A program made the position numbers and the translations under genes. Source: Pseudooceanicola sediminis (GTDB lineage: Bacteria > Pseudomonadota > Alphaproteobacteria > Rhodobacterales > Rhodobacteraceae). Taken from it: 64,000 nucleotides of DNA. The notes beneath the pieces were generated by a model, which saw nothing but the letters and a program-made list of their open reading frames with translations, was not told where the DNA came from and searched no databases. The stretch is from contig NZ_QWJJ01000004.1 of NCBI RefSeq assembly GCF_003575965.1, positions 124,001 to 188,000 of the forward strand, read 5' to 3'. Below are positions 7,597 to 16,237 of the stretch, piece after piece (position 1 is the first letter of the stretch; every line of letters starts with the position of its first letter).

Positions 7597-8666
7597 ACCT
7601 GAGCCAGCTCAAACCCAAAGCCGCCCTGCCAGAGCCTGAAAAGACGCACCTCAAGCAGGCCACGCAAGGCCACCGTTTCGACGCAGAGCTGGTCGCGGTC
7701 ACCAAGAGCTACGGTCCCGGCGCACCGGCCGTCGACGACATATCGTTGCGCATCCCCCGGGGCAGCTATTGCTGCCTGCTCGGCCCCTCGGGTTGCGGAA
7801 AATCGACCACGCTGCGCATGCTGGCCGGACATGAAGACGTGACCGAGGGCGCGATCCTGATCCATGACGAGGAAGTGACCCACAAACTGCCGGTCGACCG
7901 CGGCACCTCGATGATGTTTCAGGACTACGCCCTGTTTCCGCATCTCTCCTCGCTCGACAACGTCGCCTTTTCGCTCAAGGTGCGCGGCGTCGCCACGACC
8001 GAGCGGCGCAAGCAGGCCCGCGCCTACCTCGAACTGGTTCAGATGGATCACCTGGCCGACCGCCTGCCCAATCAGCTGTCAGGGGGTCAGCAACAGCGCG
8101 TTGCACTGGCGCGATCCCTGATCACCCGCCCAAAGGTTCTGCTGCTGGATGAACCGCTCTCGGCGCTTGATCCCTTCCTGCGGATCAAGATGCGTTCGGA
8201 GCTGAAAAGGATTCAGAAAGAATTGGGTATATCCTTCATCCATGTCACCCACTCCCAGGACGAGGCATTGGCCCTGTCGGACATGATCGTCGTGATGAAT
8301 GACGCGAAAATCATGCAGGCCGCCCCGGTCCGCGAGGTGTTCGAGACGCCGACCAACGCCTTCGTGGCGCGGTTTCTTGGTGGCCAGAACGTTCTGACCA
8401 GCGATACGCACCAGGTTTCCGTGCGTACCGACCGCTGCCGCCTGGGCCGTTCGCCAGGCATGCGCAGTCTGGAAGGACAGATCGCAATGATTGAATATCA
8501 AGGCAACCTTGTGCGCATCACCCTTCAAACCACGCTGGGCGATGAGATGACGGTGCTGCAAAGCGATACCGAGTATTTCGCCCAAAACCCGCAAATCGGG
8601 GACACTGCTGTGATGAGCTGGCACCCCTCGGACGAACATGTCCTGGACCCGATGCAGGCAGGCTGA
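7593..8666 (+). CDS. ABC transporter ATP-binding protein, PotA type
   Basis: The 357-residue ATPase has Walker A GPSGCGKST (residues 64-72), a Q-loop in MFQDYALFPHLS, signature LSGGQQQRVALARSL, Walker B VLLLDEPLSALD and the switch histidine in VTHSQDEALALSD. A C-terminal TOBE-like region (about residues 265-350) is present. It energises the two-permease importer. Translation is coupled to the preceding permease by an ATGA overlap. A strong hairpin 21 bp downstream ends the operon. Confidence 0.92.
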   Translation: MNLSQLKPKAALPEPEKTHLKQATQGHRFDAELVAVTKSYGPGAPAVDDISLRIPRGSYCCLLGPSGCGKSTTLRMLAGHEDVTEGAILIHDEEVTHKLPVDRGTSMMFQDYALFPHLSSLDNVAFSLKVRGVATTERRKQARAYLELVQMDHLADRLPNQLSGGQQQRVALARSLITRPKVLLLDEPLSALDPFLRIKMRSELKRIQKELGISFIHVTHSQDEALALSDMIVVMNDAKIMQAAPVREVFETPTNAFVARFLGGQNVLTSDTHQVSVRTDRCRLGRSPGMRSLEGQIAMIEYQGNLVRITLQTTLGDEMTVLQSDTEYFAQNPQIGDTAVMSWHPSDEHVLDPMQAG

Positions 8667-8687
8667 CAGCGACCCGATGCACGCAAG

Positions 8688-8714
8688 AAAGGCCGCCCTC
8701 ACCGGGCGGCCTTT
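8688..8714. terminator. Bidirectional hairpin terminator between ABC operon and LysR gene
   Basis: Stem AAAGGCCGCCC / GGGCGGCCTTT with a 5-nt loop, lying between the convergent ends of the ATPase gene (8666) and the LysR gene (8744). The AAA/TTT ends support termination in both directions, though the T-run is short. Confidence 0.75.
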
Positions 8715-8743
8715 CGCATTTCGCTCGCTTTCGAACCGGCGGG

Positions 8744-9667
8744 TCAGGCGGCGTGCACCAGCGCGTTCTGACGCACCTTGCCCAGGATCCAGTCCTTGAA
8801 TCGCTGCATTGTTTCGCGGCTGTCAGGCTTCCACGGCGACAACAGGTAATAGGCGCTGCGGATCGGATAGATGTCCGCCACCTTGATCAGATCCCCGCGC
8901 GCAATCGCCTGGCTCGTCAGCAGCGACCGGCCCAGCAGAACCCCGGCGCCGGCCCGCGCCGCGTCGATCCCGGTCGAGGCCTGGTTGAAGCGCGGCCCAT
9001 GCGAAACATCGCCCCGCGACACCCCGTATTCCGCAAGGTAGCGCGTCCAATCGGGATAGGTCCCTTCAAGCCCGTCCTGCAACCGGTCAACATGCACAAG
9101 CGGCGCATGTGCCAGTATCTCCTTGGCATCATTACCGAAACGCGCCGCAAGATCGGGCGAGCAGACAGGCACGATATCTTCTTCCAACAGCGGTTCGACC
9201 TGGCAGTCCAGCGTCGTCTGCCAGTTCAGGATGCGAAAATCGCTCTCCTGCTCCTCGGCTTCCCGGCGGGAAATGAAGGTGCGCACGTTCAGGTCGACCT
9301 CCGGCTCGATTTCCATGAATTCGCCCAACCGTGGCATCAGCCACAGCGACGCAACCGAGGTCGAAGCGGACACCGTCAGCCGGCGGCGCACGTCCTCTTC
9401 CAACTGGGTCAGCGACATCACTGCATCGTTGATCAGGTCCAGCGCCTGCGTAATCCGTGCGACATTGGCGCGCGCGTCCTGGGTCAGTTCGATGCGACTG
9501 TTCTTGCGCAGAAACAACTGCACCTGAAGGAACTCCTCCAGCATCCGGATCTGATGACTGACCGCCGTCGGCGTGACGCAAAGTTCATCCGCCGCCTTGA
9601 CGACCGAGCCGTGCCGCGCCGTCGCTTCAAAGGCGCGAATAGCATTCAAGGGCGCTCTTTTTCGCAT
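8744..9667 (-). CDS. LysR-family regulator, GcvA-like; candidate regulator of the island
   Basis: The 307-residue protein has the LysR helix-turn-helix at residues 6-64 (LNAIRAFEATARHGSVVKAADELCVTPTAVSHQIRMLEE) and a type 2 periplasmic-binding effector domain from about residue 90. The PLNAIRAFE... start and LVHVDRLQDG... pattern fit the GcvA-like group. It lies inside the RutA island, downstream of the nitrilase-like gene on the same strand but separated by 204 bp, so it probably has its own promoter. Conserved T-N11-A boxes at 4301, 11554-11614, 13115, 14562 and 16323 make this the best candidate for the pathway regulator; no box was found directly upstream of its own start. Confidence 0.88.
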   Translation of the reverse strand: MRKRAPLNAIRAFEATARHGSVVKAADELCVTPTAVSHQIRMLEEFLQVQLFLRKNSRIELTQDARANVARITQALDLINDAVMSLTQLEEDVRRRLTVSASTSVASLWLMPRLGEFMEIEPEVDLNVRTFISRREAEEQESDFRILNWQTTLDCQVEPLLEEDIVPVCSPDLAARFGNDAKEILAHAPLVHVDRLQDGLEGTYPDWTRYLAEYGVSRGDVSHGPRFNQASTGIDAARAGAGVLLGRSLLTSQAIARGDLIKVADIYPIRSAYYLLSPWKPDSRETMQRFKDWILGKVRQNALVHAA

Positions 9668-9871
9668 GTCATCCCCGCTGTTGCAGAAAGCCCGAAAACG
9701 GGCGGTTCCTCACCCTGCAATCAGCAGACCACAGCGCCCTTCGACGCGGCAAGCGGCATGGATTTGACGTGACCCGCACAAAGGGAAAACGGTGTTTTAT
9801 TGAGCGTCGCGCCCCGAATTGCCTAAATACACATGGTCCTGCGCATTCTTCGGCTCTCCTGCGGCGCCAGA

Positions 9872-10771
9872 TCAGGCGGCATCGCTATGGCGGGCGCGAT
9901 ATACATCCGGGCGCAGGTTTGCGGCAAAATTCCAACGTGCGCGCAACGCCTGCTGTTCAGGCATCGACAGCTCGGCCACCACCACTTCGTCGTCCATGCT
10001 CTGTGCCGTGGCCATCACCTCGCCCTCGGGGCTACAGATGAAACTGTCCCCGATGTAGGTCACGCCGTTTTCCACCCCGGCCTTGCCCGCCGCGATGGCA
10101 TAGGTCGCGTTGGCGAACGCTCCGCCGCAAATTGCCAGGCGGGATGCCGCGCGGGCCTTTTCCAGCGTGCCGCCATTCATCACCGGCGTATTGTAGGACA
10201 CCGCGAAAAGCTCGGCGTCCGCCTGCATCAACGCCCGATAGCTTTCCGGAAACCGCCGATCATAGCAGATCATGCCGCCCACCCGCGCCGGGCCCAGATC
10301 ATAGACGGGAAACCCCAGGTCGCCGTCCAGAAAATAGCGCTTTTCCAGGATCGTGATGTCCTTGGCCGGATCCGGTGTGGTCTGCCCCGGAATGTGCACC
10401 TTGCGGAACCTGCCCCGCACCTCTCCTGCCGCATCGATAAAGGCCATTGCATTGTACAGCCCGGCCTCGGCGGCCTCCGCATGCGGCAGAACCACCGCGA
10501 TGGCATGTTCCTGCGCGGCCTTGCCGATGCGGCTGATTGCCTCGGCATTCTGCGATACGGATGCAAACGGCTCGACCGAAGGGCGAATTTCGGCTGCGAA
10601 ATAAGGTGTCAGCGCCAGTTCGGGCAAAACCGCGATGCGCGCCTTTTGTGCGGCGGCCCGTGCCAGCAGATCGATGATCCTGTCGACCGTTTCGGCAATG
10701 GTGGCCGAGGCCGGACCAAGCTGAAGCGCGGCGGCGACAAAGCGGTCAACTCGACGTTCTGATGGCATCAT
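9872..10771 (-). CDS. Carbon-nitrogen hydrolase (nitrilase superfamily), carbamoylase/amidase type
   Basis: The 299-residue protein has the nitrilase-superfamily triad: Glu51 in LPELALTPYF, Lys124 in FRKVHIPG and Cys169 in GGMICYDRRFPES. These enzymes hydrolyse non-peptide C-N bonds such as N-carbamoyl amino acids, beta-ureidopropionate or aliphatic amides. The CYDRRFPE motif is that of N-carbamoyl-amino-acid and beta-ureidopropionase-like members. It lies 12 bp after the isochorismatase-like gene and is co-transcribed with it. GAGGAGG precedes the ATG at 10771. A role in hydrolysing a ureido or amide intermediate is inferred. Confidence 0.88.
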   Translation of the reverse strand: MMPSERRVDRFVAAALQLGPASATIAETVDRIIDLLARAAAQKARIAVLPELALTPYFAAEIRPSVEPFASVSQNAEAISRIGKAAQEHAIAVVLPHAEAAEAGLYNAMAFIDAAGEVRGRFRKVHIPGQTTPDPAKDITILEKRYFLDGDLGFPVYDLGPARVGGMICYDRRFPESYRALMQADAELFAVSYNTPVMNGGTLEKARAASRLAICGGAFANATYAIAAGKAGVENGVTYIGDSFICSPEGEVMATAQSMDDEVVVAELSMPEQQALRARWNFAANLRPDVYRARHSDAA

Positions 10772-10783
10772 CAGCGTGCCTCC

Positions 10784-11470
10784 TCAGGCGGTTTTCTGCA
10801 CGGCGGCCGGGCCGGCGATCAGGGCCATCGCCGCCGCCTCGTCGATCACGTCGCAGATCTTGAACTGCATGTCGAACAAGGCGGCAGCGTGGCTCATCTC
10901 GATGCGGTCAAAGACTGCCTCCTCGACCACCATCATCTTGTACCCCATCGCCTCACCCTCGACGCAGGTGGCGCGCACGCACCCCGATGTCGAATTGCCG
11001 ACCGTCAGCAATCCGTCGACGCCCAACTCCTGAAGGATCATGTGCAGATTGGTGAAGGTAAAGCAGCTAGGTGTCTGCTTCTCCAAAAGGATATCGCCGG
11101 CCTGCATCGCGACCTCGGCCTGTATTTCGGAACGCGGGTCACTGGCGGCGAACACACCCGACGCCGATTTTGCCAGGCCGGTGTAGGGGTGAAAGACATG
11201 CTTGGAATAGATCACCGGCATACCCACCCGCCGCGCGGCCTCCAGCAGGCGCTGTTGCACGGGAATGGCGCGCCAGGCGTGGGGTCCGCATGCGCCGGGA
11301 AACCTGTCCAGCTGCTCGACGATCGGGCGATCCTCTCCGATCGCGGTGACCTGCATGTCGATCACCAGCAGCGCGTTCACCCGCCCCGGACCATGCGGCA
11401 CACGCAGGGATCTGCTGCGCGTCAGTGCGCGGTCGTCCTCGGTCAGAAAGCTCTCCCAAACTCGGTTCAT
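10784..11470 (-). CDS. Isochorismatase-like cysteine hydrolase, N-carbamoylsarcosine amidase type
   Basis: The 228-residue protein shows the cysteine hydrolase triad of the isochorismatase-like family: Asp38 in ALLVIDMQ, Lys131 in EKQTPSCF and Cys164 in NSTSGCVRATCVEG. The TSGCVRAT motif and the later VVEEAVFDR-ISHA-LFD pattern point to the N-carbamoylsarcosine amidase/maleamate amidohydrolase (NicF) group rather than to RutB. In the Rut pathway an enzyme of this superfamily opens the ureidoacrylate product of RutA, so a similar position in this pathway is plausible. The ATG at 11470 has AAAGG upstream; the frame is open to 11572. It is divergent from the MFS gene across 212 bp that hold three LysR-type boxes. 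Confidence 0.85.
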   Translation of the reverse strand: MNRVWESFLTEDDRALTRSRSLRVPHGPGRVNALLVIDMQVTAIGEDRPIVEQLDRFPGACGPHAWRAIPVQQRLLEAARRVGMPVIYSKHVFHPYTGLAKSASGVFAASDPRSEIQAEVAMQAGDILLEKQTPSCFTFTNLHMILQELGVDGLLTVGNSTSGCVRATCVEGEAMGYKMMVVEEAVFDRIEMSHAAALFDMQFKICDVIDEAAAMALIAGPAAVQKTA

Positions 11471-11553
11471 GCTGCACCTTTGCCTGTCCCTGTCAGCCAA
11501 GAGGCTATGACGCACGGCGGCGCAGGCCGAATGCGGAAATCTCTGGCGGATGC

Positions 11554-11614
11554 TGAGAAAACCTTGGCCCACCCGTGCTGAGAAAAGTTAAGCGCGGCCT
11601 TTAGGTTTTCTCTT
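11554..11614. promoter_or_regulatory. Three putative LysR boxes between hydrolase and MFS genes
   Basis: TGAGAAAACCTTG (11554-11566) and TGAGAAAAGTTAA (11579-11591) are direct repeats 25 bp apart, each preceded by GC. A third copy is inverted at 11602-11614 (reverse complement AAGAGAAAACCTA). All share GAGAAAA with the palindrome TGAGAAAATCTCA at 13115. The first lies 83 bp from the hydrolase start and the last 68 bp from the MFS start, typical LysR distances. Confidence 0.55.
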
Positions 11615-11682
11615 TTGACGATCTGAGCGCGCCCGGACCATTCACTCTGCAGGCGCCCGCCCGGCGCGTGTGGAGGTGTCGC

Positions 11683-13224
11683 TTGTACATACTGTCTCAA
11701 CGTCGCCAGATCGCCATCGCCTTTGTGGTTGCCTGCGCCTTTCTGATGCAGGGCATCGATTCAACGCTTTTGACGATCGCCATCCCGACCATCGCCGACG
11801 ACCTCGGGCGCGCACCGCTGTCGCTGCACGTGCTGATCACGGCCTATCTGCTCAGCCTCGCGGTGTTCATGCCGGTGTCGGGCTGGTTTGCCGATCGTTT
11901 CGGGGCGCGGCGGGTGTTTTGCGGTGCAATCGGTGTTTTCATGGCCGCGTCCGTGCTCTGCGCCCTGATGCCGGAGCTGTGGATGATGGTGCCCTTTCGC
12001 CTTATCCAGGGGTTCGGCGGCGCGTTGATGACCCCCGTGGGGCGCATGATCGTGCTGCGCGCCTTCGGGCGCGGGCGCACACTGGATGCCATGACATGGC
12101 TGACGATCCCCGTACTGATCGGACCGCTGATCGGACCGTTGATCGGCGCGGCGCTGGTGGAAATGGCGCATTGGCGGCTGCTGTTCCTGGTCAACCTGCC
12201 GATCTGCGCAGCAGCCATCGCCGGGGCATTGCGCCTGATCGAACCTGAGGCGCCGGTCGGCGCGCAGCGCTTCGACCTCGGCGGGTTCGCCCTGGCCGGT
12301 CTGTCCCTGGCCATGTTCCAACTCGGGATCGAGGCCTTGGGCCATCCGCGTTACGGGCCACTCGGGGCGGTCTGCCTTGCGAGCGCAGGTGTGGCGATAT
12401 TCGCCGTCTACCGTCGTCACTCGCGTCGCCTGACGGCCCCCGCACTGGATTTGTCGCTGTTTTCGCAACGCGCCTTTGCCACCGGCGTCATCGCCGGCGG
12501 GATCGGGCGTATCGGTTTGAATTCGATGGCGTTTCTTACTCCGCTGATCCTGCAACTGGGGCTGGGGTTCCGCCCGATCACCGCCGGTCTGTTATCGGCC
12601 ATGGCGGCGCTCGGCTCCTTTGCATCGAAACCCTTGCTCAGGGGAATGCTGGCGCGTCACGGCTTTCGCGCCGTCATGATCGCTCTGACGCTGACCGGCT
12701 CGGCCTCCGTCGCCCTGTTTGCCCTGATCGGCCCGGACTGGCCGCTCTTTCCGCTGCTGGCCCTTTGCGTCGTGTCCGGCACCATCCGCACGTTGTACTT
12801 CAACGCGGCCAACACGTTGACCTACACCGCCCTGTCCGAACATCAACTGTCGAGCGCCGTGTCCTCTGCCGGGGTATTCCAGCAACTGGCCATGGGCCTT
12901 GGCATCTCGCTTTCCGCTGCGCTGCTGTCACTGTTGCAGGGGGCGTCGCCACAGATGACACTCTCTGATTTTCACGCGGCTTTCGCGCTGATGGCCCTGA
13001 TCCCCCTCCTGTCCCTTCCCGTTTTATGGCGGCTGGGCAGGTGCGACAGCCAGCCGAGCCTGTCCCGCGACCAAGCCGCGCAAGCCGGCCCCGACCACCC
13101 CGCCAGGCCGGGGCTGAGAAAATCTCAAGCTGCCCGGCGAAATAAGTCGATTGGCGCGCCGCCCGGTCTGACCAAAGCTGAAGACAACGCAGCGCACCGC
13201 CCCACGGTGGCCGAGAGACTTTGA
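11683..13224 (+). CDS. MFS transporter, DHA2 (multidrug-type) family
   Basis: This 513-residue membrane protein has the DHA2 pattern: a first helix with QGIDSTLLTIAIPTIADDL, the loop motif GWFADRFGARRVF after helix 2, RLIQGFGGALMTPVGR (motif B-like) and IGPLIGPLIGAALVE (motif C-like). It would export or import small organic compounds across the inner membrane. I chose TTG at 11683 because GGAGG ends 6 bp upstream; GTG at 11668 is also open. The last 60 or so residues, after WRLGRC, are hydrophilic and Pro/Ala/Arg rich, unlike the family, and overlap a LysR-type box. The original stop may have been lost. It is 11 bp upstream of the first RutA-type gene. Confidence 0.85.
   Translation: MYILSQRRQIAIAFVVACAFLMQGIDSTLLTIAIPTIADDLGRAPLSLHVLITAYLLSLAVFMPVSGWFADRFGARRVFCGAIGVFMAASVLCALMPELWMMVPFRLIQGFGGALMTPVGRMIVLRAFGRGRTLDAMTWLTIPVLIGPLIGPLIGAALVEMAHWRLLFLVNLPICAAAIAGALRLIEPEAPVGAQRFDLGGFALAGLSLAMFQLGIEALGHPRYGPLGAVCLASAGVAIFAVYRRHSRRLTAPALDLSLFSQRAFATGVIAGGIGRIGLNSMAFLTPLILQLGLGFRPITAGLLSAMAALGSFASKPLLRGMLARHGFRAVMIALTLTGSASVALFALIGPDWPLFPLLALCVVSGTIRTLYFNAANTLTYTALSEHQLSSAVSSAGVFQQLAMGLGISLSAALLSLLQGASPQMTLSDFHAAFALMALIPLLSLPVLWRLGRCDSQPSLSRDQAAQAGPDHPARPGLRKSQAARRNKSIGAPPGLTKAEDNAAHRPTVAERL
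13115..13127. promoter_or_regulatory. Perfect LysR-type dyad upstream of the first RutA-type gene
   Basis: TGAGA-AAA-TCTCA is a perfect 5+3+5 inverted repeat with the T-N11-A form. It lies 108 bp before the start at 13236 and inside the unusual 3' tail of the MFS reading frame. It is the best copy of the motif repeated across the island. Confidence 0.6.
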
Positions 13225-13235
13225 AAGGAAGCGAC

Positions 13236-14339
13236 ATGACCCAGATTGGCGTCTTCATCCCGATTGGCAGCCGCGGTTGGCTGATCTCCACCACCTCTCC
13301 CAAGACCATGCCCAGCTTTGATCTGAACAAGATCGTGGTGCAGCGCGCCGAGCATTTCGGGCTGGATTTCGCTTTATCCATGATCAAGCTGCGCGGCTAC
13401 AACGGGCCGTCGGAATACTGGGTCCACAACCTGGAGAGCTTTACGCTCATGGCCGGCCTGGCCGCTGTGACAACCCGGATCAAGCTGTTCGCGTCCTGCG
13501 CGATGCTGACCCTGCCACCTGCCCTGACCGCGCGGATGGCCACGACGATCGATTCCATAGCGCCGGGTCGGTTCGGGGTGAACATGGTGACCGGATGGCA
13601 GCCCAAGGAATATCAGCAGATGGGGATCGAACTGACGCCAGAACACTTCGCCCGCCGGTATGACTATGCCTCGGAATACGTGCAGGTCATGCAGGAGCTG
13701 TGGAGCGAGGGCGTGTCGAACTTCAAGGGCGATTTCTTTCAGATGGACGATTGCAGACTGTCGCCCCAACCCACGGGGAACCGCATCCCGATCGTCGGTG
13801 CCGGCCAGTCCGAGAAGGGCATGGAGTTCGTTGCCCGCTACGGGGATTACAACTTTGTCGGTGCCGGCGGCAACATCAACGAAACCAGCAAGAGCCGCGA
13901 GATGGTGGCCAAGGTCAACGCAGCAGCCGACAAACACGGGCGTGACACCGGCGCCTTCCTGTTGCTGATGGTCATCGCGGATCGCACGGAGGAAGCCGCC
14001 TGGGCCAAGTGGAACCTGTACAAGGAAGGTACAGACATCGAAGCGCTGGAATGGCAGGCCAGCCAGGCAGGCATGGACAAGGTCTCGAAGGAGGGATCGA
14101 CGGCCGTTGCACTTACCCGCGCCATTTCCAATCCGCAGCCGACAGGGATGCTGAAACTGATCGGTTCCTATGAGCAGGTTGCCGCAATGCTCGATGAAAT
14201 TGCATCCACCAAGGGGTTGAAAGGGCTGATGTTGACGTTTGATGACTTTGTCATCGGAATTGAGCAATTCGGCCAATACATTCAACCATTGATGAAAACA
14301 AGAAACGCAACCTCTGGCGCAAACGCGGCAGCCGCATAG
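13236..14339 (+). CDS. RutA-like flavin-dependent monooxygenase (luciferase-like), paralogue 1
   Basis: The 367-residue protein is a luciferase-like monooxygenase closely related to RutA, which uses FMNH2 and oxygen to open the pyrimidine ring. Shared segments include the N-terminal [57 protein letters not shown] and the C-terminal LTFDDFVIGIEQFGQ-IQPLM. It departs from RutA at regions that surround the substrate: the WPGDDYF segment is ELTPEHF and the [13 protein letters not shown] helix is NINETSKSREMVA. It therefore probably acts on a different ring or intermediate from the paralogue at 14608. The ATG at 13236 has AAAGGAAG upstream. The reduced flavin could come from RutF or from the reductase at 15752. 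Confidence 0.85.
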   Translation: MTQIGVFIPIGSRGWLISTTSPKTMPSFDLNKIVVQRAEHFGLDFALSMIKLRGYNGPSEYWVHNLESFTLMAGLAAVTTRIKLFASCAMLTLPPALTARMATTIDSIAPGRFGVNMVTGWQPKEYQQMGIELTPEHFARRYDYASEYVQVMQELWSEGVSNFKGDFFQMDDCRLSPQPTGNRIPIVGAGQSEKGMEFVARYGDYNFVGAGGNINETSKSREMVAKVNAAADKHGRDTGAFLLLMVIADRTEEAAWAKWNLYKEGTDIEALEWQASQAGMDKVSKEGSTAVALTRAISNPQPTGMLKLIGSYEQVAAMLDEIASTKGLKGLMLTFDDFVIGIEQFGQYIQPLMKTRNATSGANAAAA

Positions 14340-14561
14340 CCGCGTTTATTCGGGAAGGATATGGCACGACACCCGAAATGCCATATGCGTTTGCCATAGA
14401 GCGACGTTATTTATTACAGAGGCTTACGCAAAGCGTCACCGTCCAGTTCCACATCCAAAAAAGACGTCGAAACGGCCTGCGCGCATAATAGGCAGCAAAG
14501 ATTTTTCCGCCCACGCGTCAAGGTGAAACGCGGCTTTGTAGATGAACGCCCCCCACAAAGC

Positions 14562-14574
14562 TGCGAAAATCTTG
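14562..14574. promoter_or_regulatory. Putative LysR box upstream of rutA
   Basis: GCTGCGAAAATCTTGAAG (14560-14577) matches the GCTGAGAAAATCTCAAGC context of the 13115 palindrome; the 13-base core TGCGAAAATCTTG agrees at 10 of 13 positions. A weaker inverted match lies near 14496-14508. It is only 33 bp before the rutA start, closer than the other sites. Confidence 0.4.
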
Positions 14575-14607
14575 AAGTCAATATCTGAACAACGAGGGAG
14601 ATTCGAC

Positions 14608-15690
14608 ATGGACATGGGTGTTTTCATTCCTATTGGCAATAACGGCTGGCTGATTTCAAAATCCTCGCCACAATACATGCCATCTTTTGATTTGAATCGC
14701 GAAATCGTTCAAAAGGCCGAAGGCTATGGGTTGGATTTCGCGCTCTCAATGGTGAAATTGCGTGGGTTTGGCGGCGAGACCGAATTCTGGGATCACAACC
14801 TGGAAAGCTTTACCCTGATGTCGGCCCTTGCCGCCGTCACCAGCAAGATCAAGCTCTTCGCCTCGACCGCGATCCTGACGCTGCCGCCAGCCATCGTTGC
14901 GCGGATGGCCTCGACCATCGACAGCGTCGCGCCGGGCCGTTTCGGGATCAACATCGTGACCGGCTGGGCACCGAACGAATACACCCAGATGGGCGTCTGG
15001 CCGGGCGATGAATATTTCGGATATCGCTATGAATACGCCAGCGAATATGTGCAGGTGATGAAAGACCTGTGGTCCGATGGCACCTCGGATTTCAAGGGCA
15101 AGCATTTCACGATGGACGATTGCAAGCTCTCCCCGAAACCCTCCAGCCCGATCGAAATCGTCGCAGCCGGTCAATCCGACACAGGTATGGCATTTTCCTC
15201 GAACTACGCCGATTATTCCTTTGTGCTCGGCTCCGGCATCAATACGCCCACTGCCTTCGCCCCGACTGCGGCCCGCCTCAGCGATGCCGCAAGGACCTCG
15301 GGCCGTGACGTCGGCGCCTATGTCCTGTTCATGATCATCGCGGGCGAAACCGACGAAGCGGCCCGTGCCAAGTGGGACAGTTATCGTGAAGGTGCCGACA
15401 TGGAGGCCTTGTCCTACATGGGGGTCCAGGGCGCCGCCGACAGCACGGCAGGCGAAAACTCCACCGCCAAGGCGATCAACCTTCCCGAAGGCGCCGTGAA
15501 TTTCAACATGGGCACGATTGTCGGGTCATATCAGACCGTCGCGAGAATGCTGGACGAAGCCGCCGCCGTGCCGGGCGTCAAGGGCATCATGATGACCTTT
15601 GATGATTTCGTCGAAGGCATCGATGCCTTCGGTCAGCACATTCAGCCGCTGATGGCCTGCCGCAAGGATATCGGCATCGCGGCGGAATAA
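14608..15690 (+). CDS. rutA: RutA-type pyrimidine monooxygenase, paralogue 2
   Basis: The 360-residue protein follows E. coli RutA closely along its whole length: [15 protein letters not shown], the QYMPSFDLN segment, [55 protein letters not shown] and [13 protein letters not shown] are all present. RutA cleaves the uracil ring at N3-C4 with FMNH2 and oxygen. The start at 14608 has GAGGGAG seven bases upstream and matches RutA; the in-frame ATG at 14542 lies in an AT-richer leader. It is separated from the first paralogue by 268 bp and so probably has its own promoter. The true substrate here is open, because rutB, rutC, rutD, rutE and rutG are absent from the window. Confidence 0.9.
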   Translation: MDMGVFIPIGNNGWLISKSSPQYMPSFDLNREIVQKAEGYGLDFALSMVKLRGFGGETEFWDHNLESFTLMSALAAVTSKIKLFASTAILTLPPAIVARMASTIDSVAPGRFGINIVTGWAPNEYTQMGVWPGDEYFGYRYEYASEYVQVMKDLWSDGTSDFKGKHFTMDDCKLSPKPSSPIEIVAAGQSDTGMAFSSNYADYSFVLGSGINTPTAFAPTAARLSDAARTSGRDVGAYVLFMIIAGETDEAARAKWDSYREGADMEALSYMGVQGAADSTAGENSTAKAINLPEGAVNFNMGTIVGSYQTVARMLDEAAAVPGVKGIMMTFDDFVEGIDAFGQHIQPLMACRKDIGIAAE

Positions 15691-15751
15691 GGCCCCGCGC
15701 CCTCGAATGAGATCGGCCTCGCCATACCGGCGGGGCCCATGCGCGCCCGGA

Positions 15752-16237
15752 TCACTCCGACAGGAACTTGCCGCGAAAGAAAATCAACGGCGCACCCTGC
15801 CCGGTGGCCCGCAGCGCGCGGACGCGACCAATGACAATCGAGATATCGCCGTGTTCGACGATCTGCTCGACCTCGCAGTCGAACACCCCCAGGGCCGTCG
15901 CATAACACGGTGCGCCCGTCTCCAGCGTATCCCACGCGCCGGGCGCGAATACCTTCTCGCCTTTGCCGCCAAAGGCATTCGCCAGCGCGGCCGTTCCTTC
16001 GGGCAGGAAATTCACGGCGAAATGGCCGCTCTCGCGCACCGCACCCAGGGCACTTGTCTTGCGATCGATCGACACCAGCATCGTCGGCGGGCTTGCGCAG
16101 ACATGGGCGGCCGACAATCCCAGAAATCCCGTAGGCCCGTCTGCCCCCTGCGCCGTGACCAGCGTGGCGCCGATGGCCCGCTCTCCCAAGGTACGCCAGA
16201 ACGCGCCCATATCGATATTCTCGCCCATAGCCTGCAT
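15752..16237 (-). CDS. Flavin reductase-like domain protein (FMN-binding)
   Basis: The 161-residue protein has the flavin reductase-like split-barrel fold: WRTLGERAIGATLVTAQGADGPTGF near the start, then LSAAHVCASPPTMLVSIDRKT and HFAVNFLP. It differs from RutF in sequence and would be the partner reductase for one of the two monooxygenases. It is convergent with rutA at its 3' end. The ATG at 16237 has AAGGGA upstream; an extension to 16261 is possible. A LysR-type box lies 86 bp upstream of the start, as for the other units of the island. Confidence 0.85.
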   Translation of the reverse strand: MQAMGENIDMGAFWRTLGERAIGATLVTAQGADGPTGFLGLSAAHVCASPPTMLVSIDRKTSALGAVRESGHFAVNFLPEGTAALANAFGGKGEKVFAPGAWDTLETGAPCYATALGVFDCEVEQIVEHGDISIVIGRVRALRATGQGAPLIFFRGKFLSE

